A stretch of 64,000 nucleotides of DNA, taken from NCBI GenBank assembly GCA_963771715.1, contig CAVYUQ010000016.1, forward strand, positions 127,081 to 191,080. The letters run 5' to 3'. Below, one piece after another: positions 18,888 through 29,468 of this stretch (positions are counted from its first letter, which is position 1; each line of letters begins with the position of its first letter). The position numbers were made by a program, and so were the translations under genes. Below the pieces are notes generated by a model, which saw nothing but the letters and a program-made list of their open reading frames with translations, had not been told where the DNA came from and did no database searches. The stretch is from JACVRW01 sp963771715 (lineage in GTDB: Bacteria > Actinomycetota > Thermoleophilia > Solirubrobacterales > Thermoleophilaceae).

Positions 18888-19948
18888 GCGGCCGCCTCGC
18901 GATCTTCGCGGAGGGCCTGTTCGCGAAGCACACCGGCAAGACCGCCCACGGCGTGATCCGCTACGGCAGCCGAGAGGTGGTCGCGGTGATCGACTCGAGC
19001 TCCGCCGGGCGCACCGCCAGCGAGGTCGAGCCGTTCTGCCTGCGACCCGTGCCGATCGTCGCCACGCTGGAGGAGGCGCTCGAGCGCGGCGCCGACACGC
19101 TCCTGATCGGCGTGGCCCCGCCGGGCGGGAAGCTGGACCCCGCCTGGCGGCCGACTCTGCTCGCCGCGCTGGAGGCGGGGCTCTCGCTGGAGGCCGGGCT
19201 CCACACCCAGCTGAAGGCCGACCCCGAGCTGCGCGAGGCCGCCGCGCGCCACGGCGGGGAGCTGCGCGACCTGCGCGTGGCGCCGTCCGACCTCACCGTG
19301 CCCGTGGGCCCGCGGAGCCGGCCCGACTCGGTGCAGGTGGTGCACAGCGTGGGCTCGGACACCGCGATCGGGAAGAAGGTCGTGACGCTCGAGCTCGACC
19401 GCGCCGCGCGCGAGCGCGGCCTGCGCTCCGTGTACGTGCCCACCGGCCAGACCGGCGTGGCGATCGCGGGCTGGGGCATCGCCGTGGACCACGTGATCTC
19501 GGACTACGTGGCGGGCGCGGCGGAGCGGCTCGTCCACGAGGGCGCCGAGCGCGCGGACCTGCTGTTCGTGGAGGGACAGGGGGCGCTGTTCCATCCGGCC
19601 TACTCCGGCGTGACGCTCGGCCTGCTCCACGGATCGGCTCCGGACCTGCTCGTGCTGGTCCACAAGCCGAACGCGACCCACAACCGCAACTACCCGGACC
19701 TCCCGATCCCGCCGCTGAACGAGCTGATCGCCGCATACGAGCGCGTGGCCGCGCCGGTGCGCCCGGCGCGCGTGGCCGCGATCGCGCTGAACACCTCCGA
19801 CCTGGACGACGACGCGGCGCGGGAGTCCATAGCCGACGCCGAGCGCGAGACCGGCCTCGTTGCCGACGACGTGGTGCGCTTCGGCCCCGAGCGCGTGCTC
19901 GAGGCCGTCCTGGCCGCACTGGACACCACGGCCAAAAGCCCGGCCTGA
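18884..19948 (+). CDS. dgcN: DUF1611 protein, DgcN-like D-glutamate N-acetyltransferase
   Basis: 354-residue DUF1611 protein: an N-terminal Rossmann-like half (to about 135) and a C-terminal P-loop-like half beginning HSVGSDTAIGKK. Conserved blocks YVPTGQTGVAIAGWG and HGSAPDLLVLVHKPN match the family as I know it. Characterised DgcN acetylates D-glutamate before DgcA racemises the product. The ATGA overlap with the preceding epimerase supports a joint pathway. Acyl-donor site residues cannot be assigned from sequence alone. Confidence 0.75.
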   Translation: MSGRLAIFAEGLFAKHTGKTAHGVIRYGSREVVAVIDSSSAGRTASEVEPFCLRPVPIVATLEEALERGADTLLIGVAPPGGKLDPAWRPTLLAALEAGLSLEAGLHTQLKADPELREAAARHGGELRDLRVAPSDLTVPVGPRSRPDSVQVVHSVGSDTAIGKKVVTLELDRAARERGLRSVYVPTGQTGVAIAGWGIAVDHVISDYVAGAAERLVHEGAERADLLFVEGQGALFHPAYSGVTLGLLHGSAPDLLVLVHKPNATHNRNYPDLPIPPLNELIAAYERVAAPVRPARVAAIALNTSDLDDDAARESIADAERETGLVADDVVRFGPERVLEAVLAALDTTAKSPA

Positions 19949-19971
19949 TCTTTCGACACAGGGCGGTACGA

Positions 19972-19998
19972 AAAAGCCCCGCAAGCGGCGATCTTTTG
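19972..19998 (+). terminator. possible weak terminator after dgcAN
   Basis: An A-rich run, a short GC stem (CCGC / GCGG) and TCTTTT follow the dgcN stop within 25-50 bases. The stem is only four to five pairs, so this is a weak candidate. Confidence 0.3.
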
Positions 19999-20003
19999 AA
20001 GGC

Positions 20004-20187
20004 ATGGAGCCGCGCCGCTACACGCTCATCCCGGACGACACGCCGGCGCAGCCCGCGCCGGTCAACCCCGTTCGCCGGCGCTATTCGCTGGCCCGCGTGG
20101 CTCCTTCGTCTCGGTCGGCGCTCGGCGTGGACCGCCTGGAGCGGATGGAGGAGATCGCAGACCGCGAGCGCCGCAACGGCGGGCCGC

Positions 20188-20201
<14 letters not shown>
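20004..20201 (+). CDS. small hypothetical protein, 65 residues
   Basis: ATG at 20004 with GAAGG just upstream opens a 65-residue frame (MEPRRYTLIPDDTPAQPAP) rich in Arg, Pro and Asp, ending RRNGGPPNEA. Third-position G/C bias supports coding. No domain recognised. It ends 14 bases inside the 3' end of the convergent kinase gene. Confidence 0.45.
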
Positions 20202-22425
<2,224 letters not shown>

Positions 22426-22447
22426 GCCCGACATTCTCCCTGCTGAG

Positions 22448-25400
22448 CTAAGCGGTGATCTCGCCGGCGGGCAGCGAACCGCCGCGCTCGGTGCCGGCGA
22501 TCACCTCGTCGGGCGCCTTCTCCTTCGGCACGAAGCCCGACTTCATCCCGAAATACACCGCCTGGGGGTGGTGGGCGATGATCGCGACCGTGGACTGCTC
22601 GGGCGTCACGGCGTAGCCGTCCGACAGCGTCATCCCGATGTTCTCGAGGCCGAGCAGGCGCCACACCTTCTCGTGCTCGGACTGGTCCGGGCAGGCGGGG
22701 TAGCCCCACGAGTAGCGGCGGCCCTGGTCGAGCTCGATGCCGAGCTCGCTGCGCACCTCGGCGTGCAGCCACTCGGCGAGACCCTCGGCCGTCTGGACTC
22801 CGAGCCCGTGCGTGAAGAGCTGCTCGGCGAACTCGCCGTCCTGCTCGAGCTTCTCGATCAGCTCGGTGACCTCCGGTCCGACCGTCACGCCCTGGAGCGC
22901 CACGACGTCGCGCTCGCCCGAGTCGACCGGCCGGAAGAAGTCGGACAGGCAGATGCGGTCGTGCTTGGGCTGGCGCGGGAAGCTGAGCCGCTCGAGCTCG
23001 ACGTCGGGATTCTCCGGGTCGTACACGATCAGCTCGTTGCCGTCCGCGTTGCAGGGGAAGTAGCCCACGCGCGCCTTCGGATGCAGGTAGTCCTGCTCAC
23101 GCCACATGCGCTGGAGGCGCGGCTCGAAGTCCTCGGACACGAGCTTCTCCCACTCCTCGCCCTTAACGCCGCGCCCGCCCCAGTGCAGCTTGAACAGCAC
23201 GTGGCGGTCGAGGTGCGGGTAGACGTCGTCGAGGTCGGGGTCGAGCTCGCGCACGCCCCAGAAGGGCGGATCCGGGATCGCGGCGTCCGTGGTCACGGCC
23301 GAGCGCACCGAGTCGTCGGTCACCGGCGGGGCGTCGTCCACCACCACGGGCTTCTCGCGCAGCTGGCGGGCCTCATCGCGGAACTTCTCGACGAGCGGGC
23401 CGCGGGCCTCCTCGTCCACGAGCTGGTCGATCGTCGCGAGCCCGGCGAACGCGTCCTTGCAGTAGAAGACGCCCGGCTCGTAGACCTCGTCCGACTCCTT
23501 GCCGTTCGGGTAGAGGATGCGCCGGCCGAAGTCGCGGTTGATGGCGGCTCCGCCGATCAGCACGGGGAACTCGAGCTTGCGCTGGTGCAGCTCCTGGACG
23601 GCGGTCGGCATCTGCTTCGACGTCGACACGAGCAGCGCGGAGAGCCCGATGGCGTCGGCCTCGTTCTCGATCGCCGCGTTGATGATCGTGTCCACAGGGA
23701 CCTGCTTGCCGAGGTCGATCACGGTGTAGCCGTTGTTCGTGAGGATCGTGTTGACGAGCGACTTGCCGATGTCGTGCACGTCGCCGAAGACGGTCGCGAT
23801 CACGACCTTGCCCTTCGTGTGGCCCTCGATGCGGTCGAGGTAGTTCTCGAGCTGCGCCACCGCGCGCTTCATGACCTCGGCCGACTGGAGCACGAACGGC
23901 AGGATCAGCTCGCCGGCGCCGAACTTGTCGCCCACCTCCTTCATGGCGGGCAGCAGCACCTTGTTCAGCGTCGGGACCGCGCCGATCTTCTCGACGGAGC
24001 GGTCGATCCAGTCCTCAACGCCCTCCTTCTTGCGGCGCAGGATGTGGAAGTGGAGCGCCTCCTCGGGCTCCATGCCCTCGGTCGGGTCGGCCCCGCCTGA
24101 CTCCTCCTCGGCCTCGCCCTGCTGCTCGAAGTGCGAGATGAAGCGCTCCAGCGCGTCCTCGCGCCGGTTGTAGACGAGGTCGTCGGCGTACTCGCGGTCC
24201 TCGTCCGAGATCTCCGAGTACGGGCGTGATGTGGTTCGGGTTGACCATCGCCAGGTCGAGCCCGGCCTCCACGCAGTGGTGGAGGAAGACCGAGTTGAGG
24301 ATGGCGCGAGCCTTCGGGGAGACGCCGAAGGAGACGTTCGAGACGCCCAGCGACGTCTTGACGCCGGGCAGCTCCTTCTTGATCAGGCTGATGCCCTCGA
24401 TCGTGGCGACCGCGGACGGCCTCCACTCCTCGTCGCCGGTGGTGAGCGTGAAGGTGAGCGCGTCGAAGATGAGCGCCTCGCGGTCGAGCCCGTGCTCGTC
24501 GCAGGCCAGCTCCACGATCCGCTTGGCCACCTCGAGCTTGCGCTCGGGCGTCTTGGCCATCCCGACCTCGTCGATGGTGAGGGCGATCAGGGCGGCGCCG
24601 TGGCTCTTCGCGAGCGGCACGACCACGTCGAGCTTGTCGCGGCCCGCCTCGAGGTTGATCGAGTTGACGATGGCGCGGCCCGGGATGCGCTCGAGGGCGG
24701 CCTGGATCACGTCCGGCTCGGTGGAGTCGATCTGGATCGGCGCGGGCTGGGTGAGCGAGACGCGCTTCACGACCTCTGACATCTGCTCGGCCTCGTCCTG
24801 GCGCTCGGTGAGCGCGACGCAGATGTCGAGCACGTGCGCCCCGCCTGTCACCTGGTCCTCGGCGATCTGGAGGATGCCGTCGTAGTCGTCCGCGAGCAGA
24901 AGCTCCTTGGCCTTGCGCGACCCCTGCGAGTTCACGCGCTCGCCGACGAGCGTCGGGCGCGGCTCCTGCGCGAGCGGCGTGGCGGTCATCATCGACGACA
25001 CGAGCGTCTCGCGCGTGTCCGGACGCGGGCCGGCCTCACGGCCACCGACGCGGTCCACGATCGCCGCGATGTGGTCGGGCGTCGTGCCGCAGCAGCCACC
25101 CACGATGGACACGCTGTAGCGCTCCACGAACTCCTGGAGCACGTTCGCCAGCGGGTCGGGCTCCTCCGGGAAGATCGTCTCGCCGTCCGGGCCCTGGAGC
25201 GGCAGGCCGGCGTTCGGGATGCAGTGCACCGGCAGCGGGCTGTTCTCGCCCAGGTACCGGATCGCGTCGCGCATGTCCTCGGGGCCGGTCGAGCAGTTGA
25301 GGCCGATCACGTCCACATCGAGCGACACGAGCGTGGTGAGCACGGCCTGGATATCCGTGCCGAGCAGCATCTTGCCGCCGTTCGGCAGCAGCGACACGCT

Positions 25401-25967
25401 CGTCTGGATCGGGACCTGGCGGCCCGTGAGGCTGAACGCCTCGCGGGCGCCGAAGATGGCGGCCTTCACCTCGAGGATGTCCTGCGCGGTCTCGATGATG
25501 AGCAGGTCGGCGCCGCCGTCGATCAGGCCCCTGGCCTGCTCGGTGAACACCTCGACCAGCTCGCGGAAGGTGATCTTCCCGAGCGTCGGGTCGTCGCTCG
25601 CGGGAAGGTGGCCCGTCGGGCCGATCGAGCCGGCCACGAAGCGGTCCTCGCCGGCGGCCTTCCGCGCGATCTCGGCGGCCTTCTGGTTGATCTCGAGCGT
25701 GTGCTCGGCGAGCCCCCACTCCTCGAGCTTCAGCCGGCTCGCCTGGAACGTGTCCGTCTCGACCACCTGGGCGCCCGCGTCGAGCATCGACGTGTGCACA
25801 CCCTCGATCACGTCGGGCCTGTTCAGGACGAGCGCCTCGTGGCACTTGCCCTGGAGGCCGCCGTAGTCCTCCTGGGTCAGGTCGAACTGCTCCAGCGTGG
25901 CGCCCATGCCGCCGTCGAAGACGACGATGCGGCTGCGCACAGCCTCGATGTAGTCGCGCGTGGGCAA
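22448..25967 (-). CDS. metH: cobalamin-dependent methionine synthase, one frameshift
   Basis: B12-dependent methionine synthase (about 1172 residues), moving a methyl group from methyltetrahydrofolate to homocysteine. In order: homocysteine-binding barrel with zinc ligands in GLNCSTG and GGCCGTTP; pterin-binding barrel (LVGERVNSQGSRKAKE); B12 cap and Rossmann domain with the cobalt-ligand motif DVHDIGKS; and the AdoMet reactivation domain (RYSWGYPACPDQSEH). One extra base near 24225 splits the gene in the pterin domain end (NPNHITP then YSEISDED). All four modules are present, so the enzyme should be complete. The short upstream gap (60 bases) holds a hairpin but no room for a cobalamin riboswitch. 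Confidence 0.95.
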
Positions 25968-25980
25968 GGAGGGAAGCCTA

Positions 25981-26010
25981 CCAACCTTGACAAGGATGTG
26001 TCAGGGTTGG
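25981..26010 (-). terminator. hairpin between subtilase and metH
   Basis: CCAACCTTGACA and TGTCAGGGTTGG form a 12-bp stem with one mismatch and a six-base loop, 18 bases after the stop of the secreted subtilase and 14 bases before metH. A terminator for the subtilase transcript is the likeliest role, although no long T run follows. Confidence 0.55.
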
Positions 26011-26027
26011 TGGGCGGCGTTCGCCGG

Positions 26028-28160
26028 CTAGCGGCGGACGAGCCTGAGGCGGATCGTCGTGGTCCTGCTGCTTCGCTGCCCGGCCGCGTTCCGCAGAGCC
26101 GCCTTCGCCTTCACGGCCAGCCTCCGCTTGCGCCTGAGCTGCCTCAGCGCGGGCCTCGAGAGCTTCACCTTCACCGTCGCCCGGCCTCTGCTGCCGATGC
26201 TGAAGGTCTTGCGCCCGACGGTCCTGACGCGTGCCGCCGTGATATTCGCGGTCAGCGTCAGCACGCCGCGCGTGCCGGCCGGGCCCCTGATCACCAGCGT
26301 GATCACGCCCCGGTTGCTGACCTTCAGGCCGGCGAAGCTCGGCTTGCCCAGCGGCGGCGGTGGCGGCGGCTGGATCACCGGGTTCGGCAGCGCCAGCGCG
26401 GCGTCCATCGCGCCAACGGCATCCACGGCGGCGCCGGTGACGGTCACGCCGGCCATGCCGGCCACCGGCTTCGCGCCGTTCATCAGCGCCTGCACGATCT
26501 GGGAGGGCGGCGCGCCCGGGTCCACCGCGCGGACCAGCGCTGCGACGCCGGCCGCGTGCGGAGCCGACATCGAGGTGCCCGAGATGGCCGTGTAGTCGCC
26601 GCCCTCGGCCGGGGCATCTTCCTCAATGGCGTTCGGATAGGAGGACCCGCGGCAGATCAGGTTGTAGTTGTCGACGTAGGCGCCGTCGCCGATCACGCTG
26701 TCGTCCGACCTGAACTTGAAGGTGGGCTTCACGTCGCTCTGACCGTCCGCGCCCGGTATGGCGAACTCGATGCGCTCGAAGGTGAACGGCGGGGTGGAGC
26801 CGGAGAACTCCGAGCCGAGGAGCGCGGTCCCTGCCTGGACACCGACGCCCACGGCATCCACGGGGTCGCCGTTTCCGTCGACGGCGTTCTCGACCCCGTT
26901 GAGCCTCAGGAAGAAGTCCAGACGGCAACCGCGCCTCGAGGCCAGGTTGACGGCGGTGTGCTGGAACGTCGAGTCCGTGAAGTTCTGGTAGTTCCCCCCG
27001 GGACTGTCAGTGGCCGACTCTCCGTCGATGCCGCCCCCGGCAAGGCCCCAAGTAGCCCCAGCACCTGAGGCGGTCCAACCGTCGCTGCCGGTCTGGAAGT
27101 TCTCGCCGAACACGGTGTCCCACGCGGGCTTCGCGCTCAGGATGTCCCCGGCGGGGGTGCCGCTCCCGTCGCCTCCGGGGGCGCCCACGTCGACCGTCGT
27201 CGCGCCGAAGTTCGAGAAGCTGGAGCGCTCCCCGGTCCGCGTCACGGACGCCACGCAGATCAGGTTGGGGTTCGGGAGCGTGCACGGCGTGGTGGGCGAG
27301 GCGTCGTTGTTGTTGTTCTCGTTCCCGGCCGCCGCCACCACGACCGCACCCCTCGTCTCGGCGAGCGCGATCGCGTCGCTCAGCGCCTGGTCGCCGCCGC
27401 CGGCCGGGCCGCCGAGGCTCAGGTTGATGACGCCGGCGCCGTTGTTCGCGGCGAATGCGATGCCGTCGGCGATCCCCGAGCTGCTGCCGCCGCCGTCTGC
27501 GTCCAGCGCGCGGATGGCCATGATCTGCGCCTGCGGGGCCACCCCCGCCACGCCGATGCCGTTGTTCGCGACCGCGGCCGCGGTGCCGGCCACGTGCGAG
27601 CCGTGGAGGTTGAAGTCATCCGGGGTGGTGCCGGGATCGACGAAGTCGGCGCCGTTGATGCCGCCCGGGCCGATCCACAGGTTCGGCGCCAGGTCCGGAT
27701 GCGTGAGGTCGACGCCCGTGTCCACGATGGCGATCACCTGGCCGCTGCCGAGCGAGCGGTCCCAGGCGGGAAGCACGCCGACGCCCGGCGTCGAGCCGAA
27801 TCCCCACAGGTGGCCGAAGTGGGTGTCGTTCGGGGCGGCCGCGAGCGCGTGGTAGCGGTAGTTCGGCTGCGCGTAGGCCACGCCGGGCTGGTCCTCCAGG
27901 CGCGCGACCGCGTCGCGCACCGAGCCCTCGAACTTCACGACCTGGGTCCGGGCCAGCCCGAGCGACTGCTCGAACGCGACGCCGGCGGCGCCGCGAGCCT
28001 CGCGCCGCTCGGACGCGTCCGTCCCGGCCGAATAGCGGACAAGTGCCTCTCCGGGCACGAAGCGCTGGCCGGACGTGCGCGGCTCGAAATCGGCGGTCGC
28101 GGTCGCCGGCACCGCCACGGCGAGGGCCAGAGCGAGCACGCCGATGAGCTTGCGGGCCAT
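26028..28160 (-). CDS. secreted subtilisin-like (S8) serine protease
   Basis: Secreted protease of 710 residues. A signal peptide (MARKLIGVLALALAVAVPATA) is followed by an inhibitor I9-like propeptide (ALVRYSAG...YAQPNYRYH). The catalytic triad is Asp147 (IVDTGVD), His186 (LHGSHVAGT) and Ser530 (SGTSMSAPH), with oxyanion Asn in AAAGNEN. About 165 residues between the oxyanion Asn and Ser hold an inserted beta-sandwich-like region. The C-terminal 110 residues are a Lys/Arg-rich module seen in secreted proteins of this lineage. The ATG at 28160 has GGAGG seven bases upstream; a TTG directly precedes it. It probably acts outside the cell on protein nutrients. Confidence 0.92.
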   Translation of the reverse strand: MARKLIGVLALALAVAVPATATADFEPRTSGQRFVPGEALVRYSAGTDASERREARGAAGVAFEQSLGLARTQVVKFEGSVRDAVARLEDQPGVAYAQPNYRYHALAAAPNDTHFGHLWGFGSTPGVGVLPAWDRSLGSGQVIAIVDTGVDLTHPDLAPNLWIGPGGINGADFVDPGTTPDDFNLHGSHVAGTAAAVANNGIGVAGVAPQAQIMAIRALDADGGGSSSGIADGIAFAANNGAGVINLSLGGPAGGGDQALSDAIALAETRGAVVVAAAGNENNNNDASPTTPCTLPNPNLICVASVTRTGERSSFSNFGATTVDVGAPGGDGSGTPAGDILSAKPAWDTVFGENFQTGSDGWTASGAGATWGLAGGGIDGESATDSPGGNYQNFTDSTFQHTAVNLASRRGCRLDFFLRLNGVENAVDGNGDPVDAVGVGVQAGTALLGSEFSGSTPPFTFERIEFAIPGADGQSDVKPTFKFRSDDSVIGDGAYVDNYNLICRGSSYPNAIEEDAPAEGGDYTAISGTSMSAPHAAGVAALVRAVDPGAPPSQIVQALMNGAKPVAGMAGVTVTGAAVDAVGAMDAALALPNPVIQPPPPPPLGKPSFAGLKVSNRGVITLVIRGPAGTRGVLTLTANITAARVRTVGRKTFSIGSRGRATVKVKLSRPALRQLRRKRRLAVKAKAALRNAAGQRSSRTTTIRLRLVRR

Positions 28161-28233
28161 CAAGCTGCCTCCAAGGTAAGACGGATTCGGCCTGAGCGCC
28201 AGTCCGGCGCCGAAACTTCTGCCGCGGGGCGCT

Positions 28234-29421
28234 CTATGCGTCCGCGTCCTGCTCGAGGCGCGCGCGCAGACTGGCGAGCCGCTCGTCCGCGGATGCCCCG
28301 TTCATCGCGTCGAGCATGTCCAGCAGCTCGCGGGCCAGGGCGGCGTCCGGATCGCCGGCGCGATAGGCCCGATCGCGGCCCGGCTGAGCGGGCGGCTCCT
28401 GCTCAGCGTCCCCGGCCACGACCACGTCCACGTCGTCACGGCGCTTGGCGGAGTACTGGGCCTGGTCCGCCGCGCGCAGCAGCTCGCCGGGGCCGGTGTG
28501 CTTCCCTACCCGGGCCGCCACGCCACAGGAGATCCGCTCGCTGCCGCGCGCGTCGAGCCCGCGCACCGCGTCGAGCGCCACCTGGTACGCGTCCTCGGCC
28601 GTGCCGGTGGGAAGCAGCACGCAGAACTCGTCGCCGCCGAAGCGCCCGACGACGGCGTCCTCGTGGGGCGCGGCCGCCGCGACCAGCGCGTCCGCGGCGG
28701 CGCACAGGGCGCGGTCGCCGGCCTCGTGGCCGCCGGTGTCGTTGACCCGCTTCAGGTTGTCGATGTCGCAGAGGACCAGGGCCGGGATCCCGGGACCGGC
28801 GGGCGCAGCGCATGCCTCCTCGAGGGCGTTCTCGACCGCGCGCCGGCTGGCCACGCCGGTCAGCGAGTCGGTGTAGGCAAGCGCCTCGACCTGGGCGAAC
28901 AGCTCGGCGCGGTGGATCGCGCCGACGAGCTGGTCGGCGATGGCGCGCAGGAAGCCCGCGTCCTTCTCCGACAGGCGCGGCTGGCCAGGAGCGGTGAACA
29001 CCTCGAGCTCACCCCATGCCTTGCCCTCGAGGACCATCGAGACCGAGAGGCACGCCTCCTTGCCGAGCTCGACGAGCAGGTCGCGGAGCGCCTTGTCGGT
29101 GTTGGGATCGTCCACGGCCGCGACCGAGAAGTGCGCCCCGTCCATCAACCGGGTGAGTGTCGGGTAGTCCTCCACCGAGTAGGTCTCGTCCTCCGGGAAG
29201 CGCTCTTCCAGCGGGCTCACATCCCCGACGTTGACGAGCGTCCGCAGGATGCCCTCCTCCTCGTACCAGCGGCTGATCGACAGCGAGGCGGCGCCCACGG
29301 CCTCGAGCGCGCGCTCGCCGGCCAGCTCGAGGACCTGCTCGAGTCGGTGCGCGCCGGCCGCGACCGCGGCGACGTCAATTAGGGCGCGGAGCTGCGCCTC
29401 GGCAAAATTCCCGCTTTCCAT
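28234..29421 (-). CDS. GAF-GGDEF diguanylate cyclase
   Basis: 395-residue protein with an N-terminal GAF-like sensor (about 10-170) and a GGDEF domain (about 185-345). It carries LTGVASRRAVENAL at the domain start, metal-binding CDIDNLKRVND and an intact active site RFGGDEF, so it should make cyclic di-GMP from GTP. The product-inhibition site expected five residues before GGDEF (RxxD) reads HEDA and is therefore lost. The C-terminus is a short acidic tail. No membrane segment is seen, so the sensor is cytoplasmic; its ligand is unknown. Confidence 0.9.
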   Translation of the reverse strand: MESGNFAEAQLRALIDVAAVAAGAHRLEQVLELAGERALEAVGAASLSISRWYEEEGILRTLVNVGDVSPLEERFPEDETYSVEDYPTLTRLMDGAHFSVAAVDDPNTDKALRDLLVELGKEACLSVSMVLEGKAWGELEVFTAPGQPRLSEKDAGFLRAIADQLVGAIHRAELFAQVEALAYTDSLTGVASRRAVENALEEACAAPAGPGIPALVLCDIDNLKRVNDTGGHEAGDRALCAAADALVAAAAPHEDAVVGRFGGDEFCVLLPTGTAEDAYQVALDAVRGLDARGSERISCGVAARVGKHTGPGELLRAADQAQYSAKRRDDVDVVVAGDAEQEPPAQPGRDRAYRAGDPDAALARELLDMLDAMNGASADERLASLRARLEQDADA

Positions 29422-29468
29422 GGGCTTCTAGGGACTTTTCGTCATCCCGAGGCCCTAATCTGGAAGCT

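Noticed and set aside
25968..26027. Cobalamin riboswitch upstream of metH
   Set aside because: Only 60 bases lie between the genes and they hold a simple hairpin; a B12 riboswitch needs far more sequence and a B12-box, which is absent.
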